From Betaproteobacteria bacterium (GTDB lineage Bacteria > Pseudomonadota > Gammaproteobacteria > Burkholderiales > Thiobacillaceae), in assembly GCA_016873905.1 (NCBI GenBank), contig VGVU01000001.1, positions 1-39,408 of the forward strand: DNA of 39,408 nucleotides, read 5' to 3'. A model generated the notes under the pieces. That model searched no databases and was not told the origin of the DNA. It worked only from the letters and a program-made list of their open reading frames with translations. Within the stretch, counting starts at the first letter, position 1. Every line of letters begins with the position of its first letter. The position numbers and the translations under genes were made by a program. Below are positions 8,758-19,323 of this stretch, piece after piece.

Positions 8758-8777
8758 ATTCTACCTTTGCCAAAATA

Positions 8778-9173
8778 TCAAGCGACGATACAGAGAACTT
8801 CACCGCCGACGCCCAAGCTGCGCGCCCGGCGATCGGTCATGACGCCCTTGGAAGTGGACACAATCGCAACGCCCAGACCGTTCATCACGCGCGGCAGATC
8901 ATTGCTGCCCTTGTAAACGCGCAAACCCGGGCGGCTAACGCGCTCGATCTTGCCAATAACCGGCTCACCTGCGTAATAACGCAGCGCCATCTCCATCTCA
9001 GACTTACCGTCTGCCTGACGAATTACATAACCATCGATATAACCTTCATCGCGCAACACATCGGCAATCGCGGTCTTCAGACGCGATGCGGGCATACGAA
9101 CAGTGGTCTTCTCAACCAACTGCGCGTTGCGAATGCGGGTCAGCATATCGGCGACGGGATCGCTCATGCTCAT
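8778..9173 (-). CDS. rpsH: 30S ribosomal protein S8
   Basis: S8 (131 residues) binds the 16S central domain and in E. coli also represses the spc operon by binding its own mRNA near rplE. SDPVADMLTRIRNAQ at the start and STSKGVMTDRRARSLGVGGE at the end mark the family. The first ATG has GGAG 6 bases upstream and is preferred over the ATG two codons later. Confidence 0.98.
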   Translation of the reverse strand: MSMSDPVADMLTRIRNAQLVEKTTVRMPASRLKTAIADVLRDEGYIDGYVIRQADGKSEMEMALRYYAGEPVIGKIERVSRPGLRVYKGSNDLPRVMNGLGVAIVSTSKGVMTDRRARSLGVGGEVLCIVA

Positions 9174-9183
9174 ACTATTCTCC

Positions 9184-9489
9184 TTACCAGCTGGCCTTGA
9201 CCACGCCCGGAATTTCTCCGTTCATGGCAAGCTCACGAATCTTGATACGGCACAGGCCAAACTTGCGGAACACGCCACGCGGACGGCCCGTAATCTGACA
9301 ACGGTTACGCAAACGGACCGCACTCGAATTTCGCGGCAGATCTTGCAATTCCATGCGCGAGGCGTAACGATCCTCATCGCTCCGGCTCATGTCATTGGCG
9401 GCAGCCAGAAGGGCCGCGCGCTTGGCAGCGAATTTCTTGACCGTTGCACGGCGCTTGGATTCGCGATTGATCATTGAGGTCTTGGCCAT
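9184..9489 (-). CDS. rpsN: 30S ribosomal protein S14 (long, zinc-free form)
   Basis: This 101-residue S14 is the long C-minus form usual in Proteobacteria: the region RNRCQITGRPRGVFRKFGLCR keeps only two of the four zinc-ligand cysteines (pieces RNRCQITGRPRG and VFRKFGLCR). It assembles late into the 30S head. It thus contrasts with S4 and L36 of the same cluster, which are cysteine-rich. It lies between rplE and rpsH. Confidence 0.97.
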   Translation of the reverse strand: MAKTSMINRESKRRATVKKFAAKRAALLAAANDMSRSDEDRYASRMELQDLPRNSSAVRLRNRCQITGRPRGVFRKFGLCRIKIRELAMNGEIPGVVKASW

Positions 9490-9498
9490 GATCGATCC

Positions 9499-10038
9499 TT
9501 AATTTTTGAACGGAAATTTAAAGGCCGCCAACAGGGCGCGTGCTTCAGCGTCCGTCTTGGCCGTTGTCGTAATCGTGATGTTCATGCCGCGCAGCGCATC
9601 CACCTTGTCGTACTCGATCTCGGGGAAGATGATCTGCTCACGCACACCCATGTTGAAATTGCCACGACCGTCAAAGCCCTTGCCGCCAATACCACGGAAG
9701 TCGCGAATACGCGGAATCGCAACCGTCACCAGGCGATCCAGAAATTCGAACATCTGCTCGCGGCGCAAGGTCACCTTGCAGCCAATCGGATAACCGTCAC
9801 GAATCTTGAAGCCTGCAATCGACTTGCGCGCCTTGGTCACGACAGGCTTCTGGCCCGCGATCTTGGTCATGTCACCGACAGCAAAATCCAGGATCTTCTT
9901 GTCGCCGACCGCCTCACCGACACCCATGTTGAGGGTAATCTTCTCAATACGCGGCACCTGCATGATCGACTTGTAGCCAAAGGTCGACATCATCTGGGAA
10001 ACCACGGTCTCTTTGTAGAACTCTTTAAAACGGGCCAT
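9499..10038 (-). CDS. rplE: 50S ribosomal protein L5
   Basis: L5 (179 residues) binds 5S rRNA and contacts the P-site tRNA. The protein begins MARFKEFYKETVV and contains MQVPRIEKITLNMGVGEA, SIAGFKIRDGYPIG and FDGRGNFNMGVREQIIFPEI, all family hallmarks. The frame is open for 40 codons further upstream, but those codons lie within rplX and do not resemble L5; the chosen ATG comes 7 bases after the rplX stop with a GAGG-like binding site. Confidence 0.98.
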   Translation of the reverse strand: MARFKEFYKETVVSQMMSTFGYKSIMQVPRIEKITLNMGVGEAVGDKKILDFAVGDMTKIAGQKPVVTKARKSIAGFKIRDGYPIGCKVTLRREQMFEFLDRLVTVAIPRIRDFRGIGGKGFDGRGNFNMGVREQIIFPEIEYDKVDALRGMNITITTTAKTDAEARALLAAFKFPFKN

Positions 10039-10045
10039 GTTCGCC

Positions 10046-10360
10046 TCACGCATCCACAACTTCGCCATTGGACTTGAAGAAACGCACCTTGCGGCCATCC
10101 TCCAGCGTCCGAATGCCCACGCGATCACCACGGCCAGTGCCACGGTTGAACAGCGCAATATTCGATTGATCCAGCGGCATATCCTTATCCACCAGACCGC
10201 CCTGCGTACCCTTCATCGGGTTCGGCTTGGTCGCCTTGCGAACACGATTAATGCCCTCGACAACCACCTTGCCGGACACAAAACTCAGGACCGTGCCCCG
10301 CTTGCCCTTGTCCTTACCGGTCAGAACGATGACCTCATCACCCTTGCGAATCTTGTTCAC
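10046..10360 (-). CDS. rplX: 50S ribosomal protein L24
   Basis: L24 (104 residues) is one of the first proteins to bind 23S rRNA during assembly. It has the KOW-type segment KGDEVIVLTGKDKGKRGTVL and the GINRVRKATKPNP stretch, split from EG. Translation starts at GTG, preceded by AAGGAG at 7 bases. It is the second gene of the spc block. Confidence 0.97.
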   Translation of the reverse strand: MNKIRKGDEVIVLTGKDKGKRGTVLSFVSGKVVVEGINRVRKATKPNPMKGTQGGLVDKDMPLDQSNIALFNRGTGRGDRVGIRTLEDGRKVRFFKSNGEVVDA

Positions 10361-10371
10361 GGTTCGACTCC

Positions 10372-10740
10372 TTAAAGAACTTCGGGCGCCAGCGACACGA
10401 TCTTCATGAACTTCTCGGTACGCAATTCGCGCGTGACCGGTCCAAAGATGCGAGTGCCAATGGGCTCAAGCTTGTTATTCAGCAGCACCGCCGCATTCGC
10501 ATCGAAACGCACCAGGGCGCCATCCGGACGACGAACACCCTTGGCGGTACGAACGACGACCGCGTTATAGACATCACCGCGCTTGACACGACCCCGCGGA
10601 GCCGCATCCTTGATGGTGACTTTGATAATATCGCCGATACCGGCGTAACGACGCTTGGAGCCGCCCAACACCTTGATGCACATAACGGAGCGTGCACCGG
10701 TATTGTCAGCCACGTCGAGCATGGTCTGCATTTGGATCAT
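10372..10740 (-). CDS. rplN: 50S ribosomal protein L14
   Basis: L14 (122 residues) forms an intersubunit bridge and is the binding site of the silencing factor RsfS. MIQMQTMLDVADNTGAR, the central KRGDVYNAVVVRTAKGVRR and the ending FMKIVSLAPEVL are typical. It is the first gene after the 186-base spacer containing the predicted spc promoter, and its ATG has a GAGG binding site. Confidence 0.98.
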   Translation of the reverse strand: MIQMQTMLDVADNTGARSVMCIKVLGGSKRRYAGIGDIIKVTIKDAAPRGRVKRGDVYNAVVVRTAKGVRRPDGALVRFDANAAVLLNNKLEPIGTRIFGPVTRELRTEKFMKIVSLAPEVL

Positions 10741-10860
10741 GATTTCCTCACTCCAACTTACCCCAGCCAGTTCTCACAGGCCAGGCAGTTTTGGATCCCA
10801 AAGGGTCTTGCGTTAAACGCTCAGAGACAACTTTTATCGCCCCTGAACCGTGAGCCGCGC

Positions 10861-10890
10861 ATTATATATGCGCAGCGACTTTATTGCCAA
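10861..10890 (-). promoter_or_regulatory. Candidate spc-operon promoter (upstream of rplN)
   Basis: A -35 TTGGCA, an 18-base spacer and a perfect -10 TATAAT lie on the minus strand in the rpsQ-rplN spacer. Transcription would begin near 10854, leaving a leader of roughly 110 bases before rplN. The site corresponds to the spc promoter of E. coli. The -10 lies inside a 17-base inverted repeat (GCGCAT either side of TATAT, 10857-10873). Confidence 0.8.
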
Positions 10891-10902
10891 GCTTTTTTGC
10901 AG

Positions 10903-10918
10903 GCCCTCTCAAGAGGGC
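10903..10918. repeat. 16-base perfect palindrome after rpsQ
   Basis: GCCCTCTC followed by its own reverse complement lies 9 bases after the rpsQ stop. It could fold as a short hairpin in the mRNA. There is no T run on the minus-strand downstream side (it continues CTGCAAAAAAGC), so it is not a standard terminator. Confidence 0.5.
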
Positions 10919-10926
10919 AGCGGATA

Positions 10927-11193
10927 TCAGGCCGCGTTCGCGCCACCGACGACCGAAACCACAGTCCAGGCCTTGGTCTTGGAGAGCGGACGGCACTCCT
11001 CGATGGTCACGACATCACCCTCATGGCAACGACTGGATTCGTCGTGCGCATGGTATTTCTTGGACAGGCGAATAACCTTGCCCAGAATGGGATGCTTGAC
11101 GCGACGCTCGACCAGAACGGTAACGGTCTTTTGCATCTTGGTGCTCACAACCTTGCCAGTCAGCGAGCGGGTAACTTTGTTTTGTTCGGTCAT
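10927..11193 (-). CDS. rpsQ: 30S ribosomal protein S17
   Basis: S17 (88 residues) binds the 5' domain of 16S rRNA early in assembly. LTGKVVSTKMQKTVTVLVER and GDVVTIEECRPLSKTKAW are the family's OB-fold motifs. It is the last gene of the S10 block; a 186-base spacer with the spc promoter follows. Confidence 0.98.
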   Translation of the reverse strand: MTEQNKVTRSLTGKVVSTKMQKTVTVLVERRVKHPILGKVIRLSKKYHAHDESSRCHEGDVVTIEECRPLSKTKAWTVVSVVGGANAA

Positions 11194-11203
11194 GATCTAC
11201 CTT

Positions 11204-11410
11204 TTACCCAACCTGCCCAGCCTGAGCGTTTGCCTCGGTCATGAGGGTCCGCACACGGGCGATATCTCGGCGCACACGACGCAGTTCATGCGTCTTGTTG
11301 CTCTGCTGCGTGGACAACTGCATGCGCAGGCTGAATTGCGCGCGCAGAAGCTCCACCAGCTCCTTGTTCATATCCTCGGCACTCTTGCCACGAATTTCGC
11401 TAATCTTCAT
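11204..11410 (-). CDS. rpmC: 50S ribosomal protein L29
   Basis: L29 (68 residues) is a helical protein near the tunnel exit, next to the docking site for trigger factor and SRP. MKISEIRGKSAEDMNKEL and SLRMQLSTQQSNKTHELR identify it. The ATG follows the rplP stop by one base (TGA-T-ATG) with GGGGG upstream; a TTG four codons earlier inside rplP is less likely. Confidence 0.96.
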   Translation of the reverse strand: MKISEIRGKSAEDMNKELVELLRAQFSLRMQLSTQQSNKTHELRRVRRDIARVRTLMTEANAQAGQVG

Positions 11411-11411
11411 A

Positions 11412-11828
11412 TCAACCCCCAATTTGACGGGTCACAAAGGTCGTCGGAATCGGCAACTTGGCCGCAGCAAGCCGGAAAGCCTCACGCGCCAAAACCTCAT
11501 CGACGCCGTCCATCTCGTAGAGCACCTTGCCCGGCTGAATCTCGGCAACATAGTACTCCGGATTGCCCTTACCGTTACCCATACGAACTTCCGCCGGCTT
11601 CTTGGAAATCGGCTTGTCCGGGAAGATGCGGATCCAGATCCGGCCACCGCGCTTGATGTGACGGGTCATGGCGCGACGAGCCGCTTCAATCTGGCGTGCC
11701 GTCAGACGGCCCCGGCCAACGGCCTTGAGGCCAAAATCACCGAAACTAACCGACGAACCACGCTGAGCGAGACCCGTATTACGACCCTTTTGTTCCTTGC
11801 GGAACTTCCTTCTAGCTGGCTGCAGCAT
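11412..11828 (-). CDS. rplP: 50S ribosomal protein L16
   Basis: L16 (138 residues) stabilises the A-site region of the 50S subunit and is needed for peptidyl transferase activity. MLQPARRKFRKEQKGRN and RGGRIWIRIFPDKPISKKP are diagnostic, and MGNGKGNPEYYVA is conserved. Its start overlaps the end of rpsC by 17 bases, so it is probably translationally coupled. Confidence 0.98.
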   Translation of the reverse strand: MLQPARRKFRKEQKGRNTGLAQRGSSVSFGDFGLKAVGRGRLTARQIEAARRAMTRHIKRGGRIWIRIFPDKPISKKPAEVRMGNGKGNPEYYVAEIQPGKVLYEMDGVDEVLAREAFRLAAAKLPIPTTFVTRQIGG

Positions 11829-12519
11829 GTTTCACTCCTGGCTTCTTGGCGCGCTTGGCCGGTTCAGCCGCAGCTGCCGGGGCCTCAGTGCGCGCACCGT
11901 GTTCACCCTTGTAAACCCAGACCTTGATACCGATGTCACCATAGCTGGTGCTTGCGGTTGCGACGCCGTAGTCAATATCAGCGCGCAGGGTATGCAAGGG
12001 CACACGACCTTCGCGATACCACTCGGTACGGGCAATCTCTGCGCCATTCAGACGGCCAGAGCTCATAATCTTGATCCCTTGTGCCCCAAAACGCATGGCG
12101 TTCTGCATGGCGCGCTTCATGGCGCGGCGGAACATGATGCGCTTTTCGAGCTGCTGGGCGATATTCGCCGCCACCAGGGTGGCATCCGTTTCCGGCTTGC
12201 GCACTTCTTCAATATTCAGAGTGGCCGGCACCGAAATGTGCTTCGCAAGCTCCTTCTTGAGGATCTCGATCTCTTCGCCCTTGCGGCCGATCACCACACC
12301 CGGACGGGCGGAGTAGAGCGTAATACGCGCGCTCTTCGAGGAGCGCTCGATCATGATCTTGCTCAAGGACGCATTGGCGAGTTTCTTTTTCAGGAACTCA
12401 CGAACCTTGTGATCTTCAACCAGCATGGCGCCAAAGTTTTTCTTGCCGCCATACCACTTGGAGGACCAATTCTTGGTGACAGCCAGACGGAAACCAATCG
12501 GATGTATCTTTTGACCCAT
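11812..12519 (-). CDS. rpsC: 30S ribosomal protein S3
   Basis: S3 (235 residues) lines the mRNA entry tunnel and has helicase activity with S4 and S5. MGQKIHPIGFRLAVTKNW at the start, the KH domain around residues 40-110 with GVVIGRKGEEIE, and the C-terminal domain with SSGRLNGAEIARTEWYREG are all present. An alanine- and lysine-rich tail (about 25 residues) follows. The coding end overlaps rplP by 17 bases. Confidence 0.98.
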   Translation of the reverse strand: MGQKIHPIGFRLAVTKNWSSKWYGGKKNFGAMLVEDHKVREFLKKKLANASLSKIMIERSSKSARITLYSARPGVVIGRKGEEIEILKKELAKHISVPATLNIEEVRKPETDATLVAANIAQQLEKRIMFRRAMKRAMQNAMRFGAQGIKIMSSGRLNGAEIARTEWYREGRVPLHTLRADIDYGVATASTSYGDIGIKVWVYKGEHGARTEAPAAAAEPAKRAKKPGVKHAAAS

Positions 12520-12527
12520 AACTTACC

Positions 12528-12857
12528 TCACTCGCCAACAGTCACAGTGATGTGACAGGTGGGTTTCATGATCCGGTTACCACGACCCTTGGCACGGGCA
12601 GTGAAACGCTTCAGCACCGGGCCCTCATCGACATAAATGGTTTTCACCTTAAGGAGGTCGATATCAGCACCTTCATTGTGCTCGGCATTGGCAATGGCCG
12701 ACTCAAGCACCTTCTTGATCACCACGGCCGCCTTGCGGGGCGTGAAGGTCAGAATATTGAGCGCCTTATCCACGGCCTTGCCGCGCACGATATCGGCCAC
12801 CAGACGCGCCTTCTGGGCGGAGATCCGTGTACCTTTTAATACTGCAGTCGCTTGCAT
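12528..12857 (-). CDS. rplV: 50S ribosomal protein L22
   Basis: L22 (109 residues) has a long beta-hairpin that lines the exit-tunnel constriction and is the site of macrolide-resistance changes. ISAQKARLVADIVRGK, AVVIKKVLESAIANAEHN and the hairpin stretch PTCHITVTV are typical. It lies between rpsS and rpsC with short spacers. Confidence 0.98.
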   Translation of the reverse strand: MQATAVLKGTRISAQKARLVADIVRGKAVDKALNILTFTPRKAAVVIKKVLESAIANAEHNEGADIDLLKVKTIYVDEGPVLKRFTARAKGRGNRIMKPTCHITVTVGE

Positions 12858-12869
12858 TGTTCGCTCCAG

Positions 12870-13145
12870 TTACTTCTTGGCCTTCTTGTCCGCCGCATGC
12901 CCCTTGAATGTACGGGTCAGCGAGAACTCGCCCAGTTTGTGCCCAACCATGTTCTCGGTCACATAAACAGGGATATGCTGCTTACCGTTATGCACCGCGA
13001 TGGTGAGGCCGATAAAATCCGGCAGGATGGTGGAACGACGTGACCAGGTCTTGATCGGACGCTTGTCCGAATTGGCCTGTGCGGCTTCTACCTTTTTCAT
13101 GAGGTGCCCGTCAATGAACGGACCCTTCTTAACAGAACGCGCCAT
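12870..13145 (-). CDS. rpsS: 30S ribosomal protein S19
   Basis: S19 (91 residues) is a 30S head protein near the A site that bridges to the 50S subunit. MARSVKKGPFIDGHLMKKV and the family signature VGHKLGEFSLTRTFKGHA are clear. The length is normal, and the gene sits between rplB and rplV. Confidence 0.98.
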   Translation of the reverse strand: MARSVKKGPFIDGHLMKKVEAAQANSDKRPIKTWSRRSTILPDFIGLTIAVHNGKQHIPVYVTENMVGHKLGEFSLTRTFKGHAADKKAKK

Positions 13146-13157
13146 CTAGATTACCCC

Positions 13158-13985
13158 TTAAGCCTTGTGGCGACGACGCACAATCATGACGTCGGTCCGC
13201 TTGTTGTTGCGAGTACGATAACCACGCGTCGGAATACCCCAGGGAGTGACCGGTACGCGACCTTCGCCCGTGCGACCCTCACCACCGCCATGCGGGTGGT
13301 CAACCGGGTTCATTGCCGTACCGCGAACGGTCGGGCGAATACCCAACCAACGCTTGGCACCGGCCTTACCGAAGGAACGCAGGCTGTTTTCTTCGTTACC
13401 CACTTCACCCAGGGTGGCGCGACATTCGATGTGCACCTTGCGAATCTCACCGGAACGCAAACGCAACTGAGCGTAGGAACCGTCACGAGCCAGCAACTGT
13501 GCTGAGGTACCGGCCGCACGAGCCATCTGCGCGCCCTTGCCCGGCATCATCTCAATGCAATGCACCGTCGAACCGACCGGAATGTTACGCAGCGGCAGCG
13601 TATTGCCCGACTTGATCGGAGCATCAGCACCGCTCATCAGCGTTGCGCCTTCAGCAATGCCACGCGGGGCAATGATGTAGCGACGCTCACCGTCGGCGTA
13701 GCACAAGAGTGCAATGTGCGCGGAGCGGTTCGGATCATACTCAATGCGCTCAACACGGGCGGCGATGCCATCCTTGTCGCGCTTGAAGTCGATCAAACGG
13801 TAATGCTGCTTGTGACCACCACCCATATGACGGGTCGTGATGTGACCATTGTTGTTACGGCCAGCCGTCTTGCTCTTTTTCTGGAGCAAAGCGGTGTGCG
13901 GCTTGCCTTTGTACAAGCCCGGCGTCACAACCTTCACGACGGCACGGCGGCCGGCGGAGGTGGGTTTAACCTTTACGAGTGCCAT
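13158..13985 (-). CDS. rplB: 50S ribosomal protein L2
   Basis: L2 (275 residues) is the most conserved large-subunit protein, needed for subunit joining and peptidyl transfer. NNNGHITTRHMGGGHKQHYR near residues 44-63 and the C-terminal GTAMNPVDHPHGGGEGRTGEG are hallmarks; the latter holds the conserved histidine implicated in peptidyl transferase function. It lies between rplW and rpsS. Confidence 0.99.
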   Translation of the reverse strand: MALVKVKPTSAGRRAVVKVVTPGLYKGKPHTALLQKKSKTAGRNNNGHITTRHMGGGHKQHYRLIDFKRDKDGIAARVERIEYDPNRSAHIALLCYADGERRYIIAPRGIAEGATLMSGADAPIKSGNTLPLRNIPVGSTVHCIEMMPGKGAQMARAAGTSAQLLARDGSYAQLRLRSGEIRKVHIECRATLGEVGNEENSLRSFGKAGAKRWLGIRPTVRGTAMNPVDHPHGGGEGRTGEGRVPVTPWGIPTRGYRTRNNKRTDVMIVRRRHKA

Positions 13986-13988
13986 GAC

Positions 13989-14300
13989 TTATTCCCCTGC
14001 GGCAAAGTTGAGTTCCTGACCCGGTTGCAGGCACACATAGGCCTTCTTCCAGTTGGAACGCTGGCCCATAGACTTGCCGAAACGCTTGGTCTTGCCCTTC
14101 ACATTGAGCACCTTGACATCAGCAACCTGAACCTTGAAGAGCAACTCGACGGCGGCCTTGATCTCAGGCTTGGTTGCACTCGTCGCGACGCGAAGCGTAA
14201 CTTGCTGCTGCTTGTCAGCCACCATCGTCGCCTTTTCGGACACAACCGGCGCCAGGATCACTTGCAGCAAGCGAGCCTCATTGAATTGTTGGCCGTTCAT
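13989..14300 (-). CDS. rplW: 50S ribosomal protein L23
   Basis: L23 (103 residues) surrounds the tunnel exit and is the docking point for trigger factor and SRP. APVVSEKATMVADKQQQVT and KVLNVKGKTKRFGKSMGQR match the family. The start overlaps the rplD stop by 4 bases, pointing to translational coupling, and rplB follows after 3 bases. Confidence 0.98.
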   Translation of the reverse strand: MNGQQFNEARLLQVILAPVVSEKATMVADKQQQVTLRVATSATKPEIKAAVELLFKVQVADVKVLNVKGKTKRFGKSMGQRSNWKKAYVCLQPGQELNFAAGE

Positions 14301-14923
14301 GCGTACATCTCCTCAATACTGCGCAGCGCTTCACGCGTCACCAAAACCTGATCAAAGCGAATCAGGCTAACCGGATCAGCCTGTTGAGGCTCCAACACCA
14401 GCACATTGGCCAAGTTGCGGGAAGACAACCACAGATTTTCATCAACCACCGGGGCAATAATCAGAACGCGATCATTGTTGATGCCGAGATCTTTCACCTT
14501 TGCGGCCAGCAGCTTGGTGCGCGGCGCGTCAACAGAGATCTCGTCAATCACGCGCAGACGCTCGGAGCGAGCCAGCTGCGAGAGGATCGAGGCCATGCCA
14601 GCACGGAACATCTTGCGATTGATCTTCTGGCTGAAGTTCTCATCCGGCTTGTTCGGGAAGGCCCGGCCACCACCACGCCACAACGGGCCAGAGGTCATAC
14701 CGGCACGCGCACGACCCGTACCCTTTTGCTTGAACGGCTTCTTGGTACTGTGATGCACTTCAGCACGCGTCAACTGGGCACGGTTACCGCTACGGGCATT
14801 GGCCTGATAGGCCGTGACCAACTGATGTACCAGCGCTTCGTTGTAGTCGCGCGCGAAAAGAAGATCCGAGGCCGCTACGGCACCCGCATCCTGGCCCTGG
14901 GCATTAATCAGCTTCAGTTCCAT
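14297..14923 (-). CDS. rplD: 50S ribosomal protein L4
   Basis: L4 (208 residues) reaches into the exit tunnel and, in E. coli, represses the S10 operon at transcriptional and translational level. The tunnel-loop segment KPFKQKGTGRARAGMTSGPLW (split as KPFKQKGTGRARAG and MTSGPLW) and the start MELKLINAQGQDAG are recognisable. It overlaps both neighbours by 4 bases or fewer. The long S10 leader that L4 uses in E. coli is absent upstream of rpsJ; a structured spacer between rpsJ and rplC is the only comparable leader. Confidence 0.98.
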   Translation of the reverse strand: MELKLINAQGQDAGAVAASDLLFARDYNEALVHQLVTAYQANARSGNRAQLTRAEVHHSTKKPFKQKGTGRARAGMTSGPLWRGGGRAFPNKPDENFSQKINRKMFRAGMASILSQLARSERLRVIDEISVDAPRTKLLAAKVKDLGINNDRVLIIAPVVDENLWLSSRNLANVLVLEPQQADPVSLIRFDQVLVTREALRSIEEMYA

Positions 14924-15567
14924 CAGGCACCCCCTTTGACAGCCGGACGCACGACGATATCACCACCCTTGGAGCCCGGAACGGCACCCTTGATCAGGAG
15001 CAGCTGACGCTCGCTATCGACGCGGACGATTTCCAGATTCTGGACCGTGCGATTAACCGCACCCATGTGACCGGCCATGCGCTTACCCGGAAACACGCGG
15101 CCCGGATCCTGCGCCATACCGATGGAACCCGGAGCGTTATGGGAACGGGAGTTACCGTGCGAGGCACGCTGCGAGGAGAAGTTATAACGCTTGATAACAC
15201 CCGCGTAGCCCTTACCCTGCGTGACACCGGACACATCCACAATCTGACCGACCTGGAAGATATCGACGCCAATGCTGGCACCCGGTGCATACTGGGACGC
15301 CACTTCGGAGGGAACGCGGAACTCGGTGATGCCACGCGCTGCATCGACACCTGCAGCCGCCAGATGACCGGCAACCGGCTTGGTAATGCGGCTGGCGCGA
15401 CGGGAGCCATATGCCACCTGCAGGGCATCATAGCCATCACCCGATTGGGTTTTGATTTGCGATACGCGGTTGTTCGACATGTCCAACACGGTTACCGGAA
15501 CGGACGCGCCGTCTTCGGTAAAAACGCGGGTCATGCCGATCTTGCGACCGACAAGGCCTAGAGTCAT
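14923..15567 (-). CDS. rplC: 50S ribosomal protein L3
   Basis: L3 (214 residues) binds near the peptidyl transferase centre and starts 50S assembly. MTLGLVGRKIGMTRVFTEDG is the family start; SHGNSRSHNAPGSIGMAQ followed by DPGRVFPGKRMAGHMG contains the glutamine methylated by PrmB in E. coli, within a betaproteobacterial-type context. It is preceded by AAGGA and a 97-base spacer with hairpins and a candidate promoter, and it overlaps rplD by one base. Confidence 0.98.
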   Translation of the reverse strand: MTLGLVGRKIGMTRVFTEDGASVPVTVLDMSNNRVSQIKTQSGDGYDALQVAYGSRRASRITKPVAGHLAAAGVDAARGITEFRVPSEVASQYAPGASIGVDIFQVGQIVDVSGVTQGKGYAGVIKRYNFSSQRASHGNSRSHNAPGSIGMAQDPGRVFPGKRMAGHMGAVNRTVQNLEIVRVDSERQLLLIKGAVPGSKGGDIVVRPAVKGGA

Positions 15568-15589
15568 GTTTTCATTTCCTTATTCAAGG

Positions 15590-15609
15590 GCCGACTACAA
15601 TTGGTCGGC
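15590..15609 (-). other. Hairpin next to the rplC ribosome binding site
   Basis: A perfect 6-bp stem (GCCGAC/GTCGGC, 8-base loop) ends about 10 bases before the AAGGA of rplC. Such a stem could influence translation initiation of rplC. No family assignment is possible by eye. Confidence 0.5.
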
Positions 15610-15610
15610 T

Positions 15611-15648
15611 AAAAACCCAAAGGGGTCACGCTCGAGGCGCAACCCCTT
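15611..15648 (-). terminator. Attenuator-like hairpin between rpsJ and rplC
   Basis: On the minus strand AAGGGGT pairs with ACCCCTT (7 bp), and an inner GCG/CGC helps close the loop. After the stem comes TGGG and then five T. This resembles an intrinsic terminator with a short gap before the T run. It lies downstream of the candidate rplC promoter and before rplC, so it may work as an attenuator rather than a full stop. Confidence 0.5.
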
Positions 15649-15661
15649 ACAGAGGGGGCAT

Positions 15662-15690
15662 ACTTTACTGCAGCTTGATCTCGACGTCAA
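15662..15690 (-). promoter_or_regulatory. Candidate internal promoter upstream of rplC
   Basis: TTGACG, a 17-base spacer and TAAAGT lie on the minus strand across the 3' end of rpsJ; the -10 includes the rpsJ TAA stop codon. The -35 matches the consensus at 5 of 6 positions and the -10 at 4 of 6, so this is weaker than the other promoters listed here. Confidence 0.5.
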
Positions 15691-15976
15691 CCCCTGCCGG
15701 AAGATCCAGCTTGGTGAGCGCATCGACCGTTTTGTCGGTCGGATCAATGATGTCCATCAAACGCTTGTGAGTGCGAATCTCCAGTTGGTCGCGGGAGGTC
15801 TTGTTCACATGCGGGGAACGCAGGATGTCAAAGCGCTCAATGGCCGTCGGCAAGGGAACGGGGCCCTTCACCACGGCACCGGTACGCTTGGCGGTATCCA
15901 CGATTTCGGCCGCCGAGCGGTCGATGAGCGTGTAGTCATACGCCTTCAGGCGGATACGAATCTTTTGCTTTTGCAT
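15665..15976 (-). CDS. rpsJ: 30S ribosomal protein S10 (NusE)
   Basis: S10 (103 residues) is both a 30S head protein and, as NusE, a partner of NusB and NusG in transcription antitermination. QKQKIRIRLKAYDYTLIDRS and HVNKTSRDQLEIRTHKR identify it. The ATG lies 9 bases after the tuf stop with AAGGA upstream; a TTG two codons earlier is less likely. With so short a gap S10 must be read from the str-block transcript, and no S10 leader exists here. Confidence 0.98.
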   Translation of the reverse strand: MQKQKIRIRLKAYDYTLIDRSAAEIVDTAKRTGAVVKGPVPLPTAIERFDILRSPHVNKTSRDQLEIRTHKRLMDIIDPTDKTVDALTKLDLPAGVDVEIKLQ

Positions 15977-15985
15977 GGCCAATCC

Positions 15986-17177
<1,192 letters not shown>

Positions 17178-17191
17178 CTCGATTACCTCAA

Positions 17192-19285
<2,094 letters not shown>

Positions 19286-19323
19286 AGTGGGTGTTCCTTA
19301 TCAGAAGCGTTGGCGATGAGCGA

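Noticed and set aside
10039..10158. N-terminal extension of 40 codons for L5.
   Set aside because: It overlaps rplX in another frame; the L5 family begins at MARFKEFY and a binding site precedes that ATG.
10903..10918. Palindrome after rpsQ as a terminator of the S10 block.
   Set aside because: No T run follows it on the transcribed side, so it was kept only as a palindrome.
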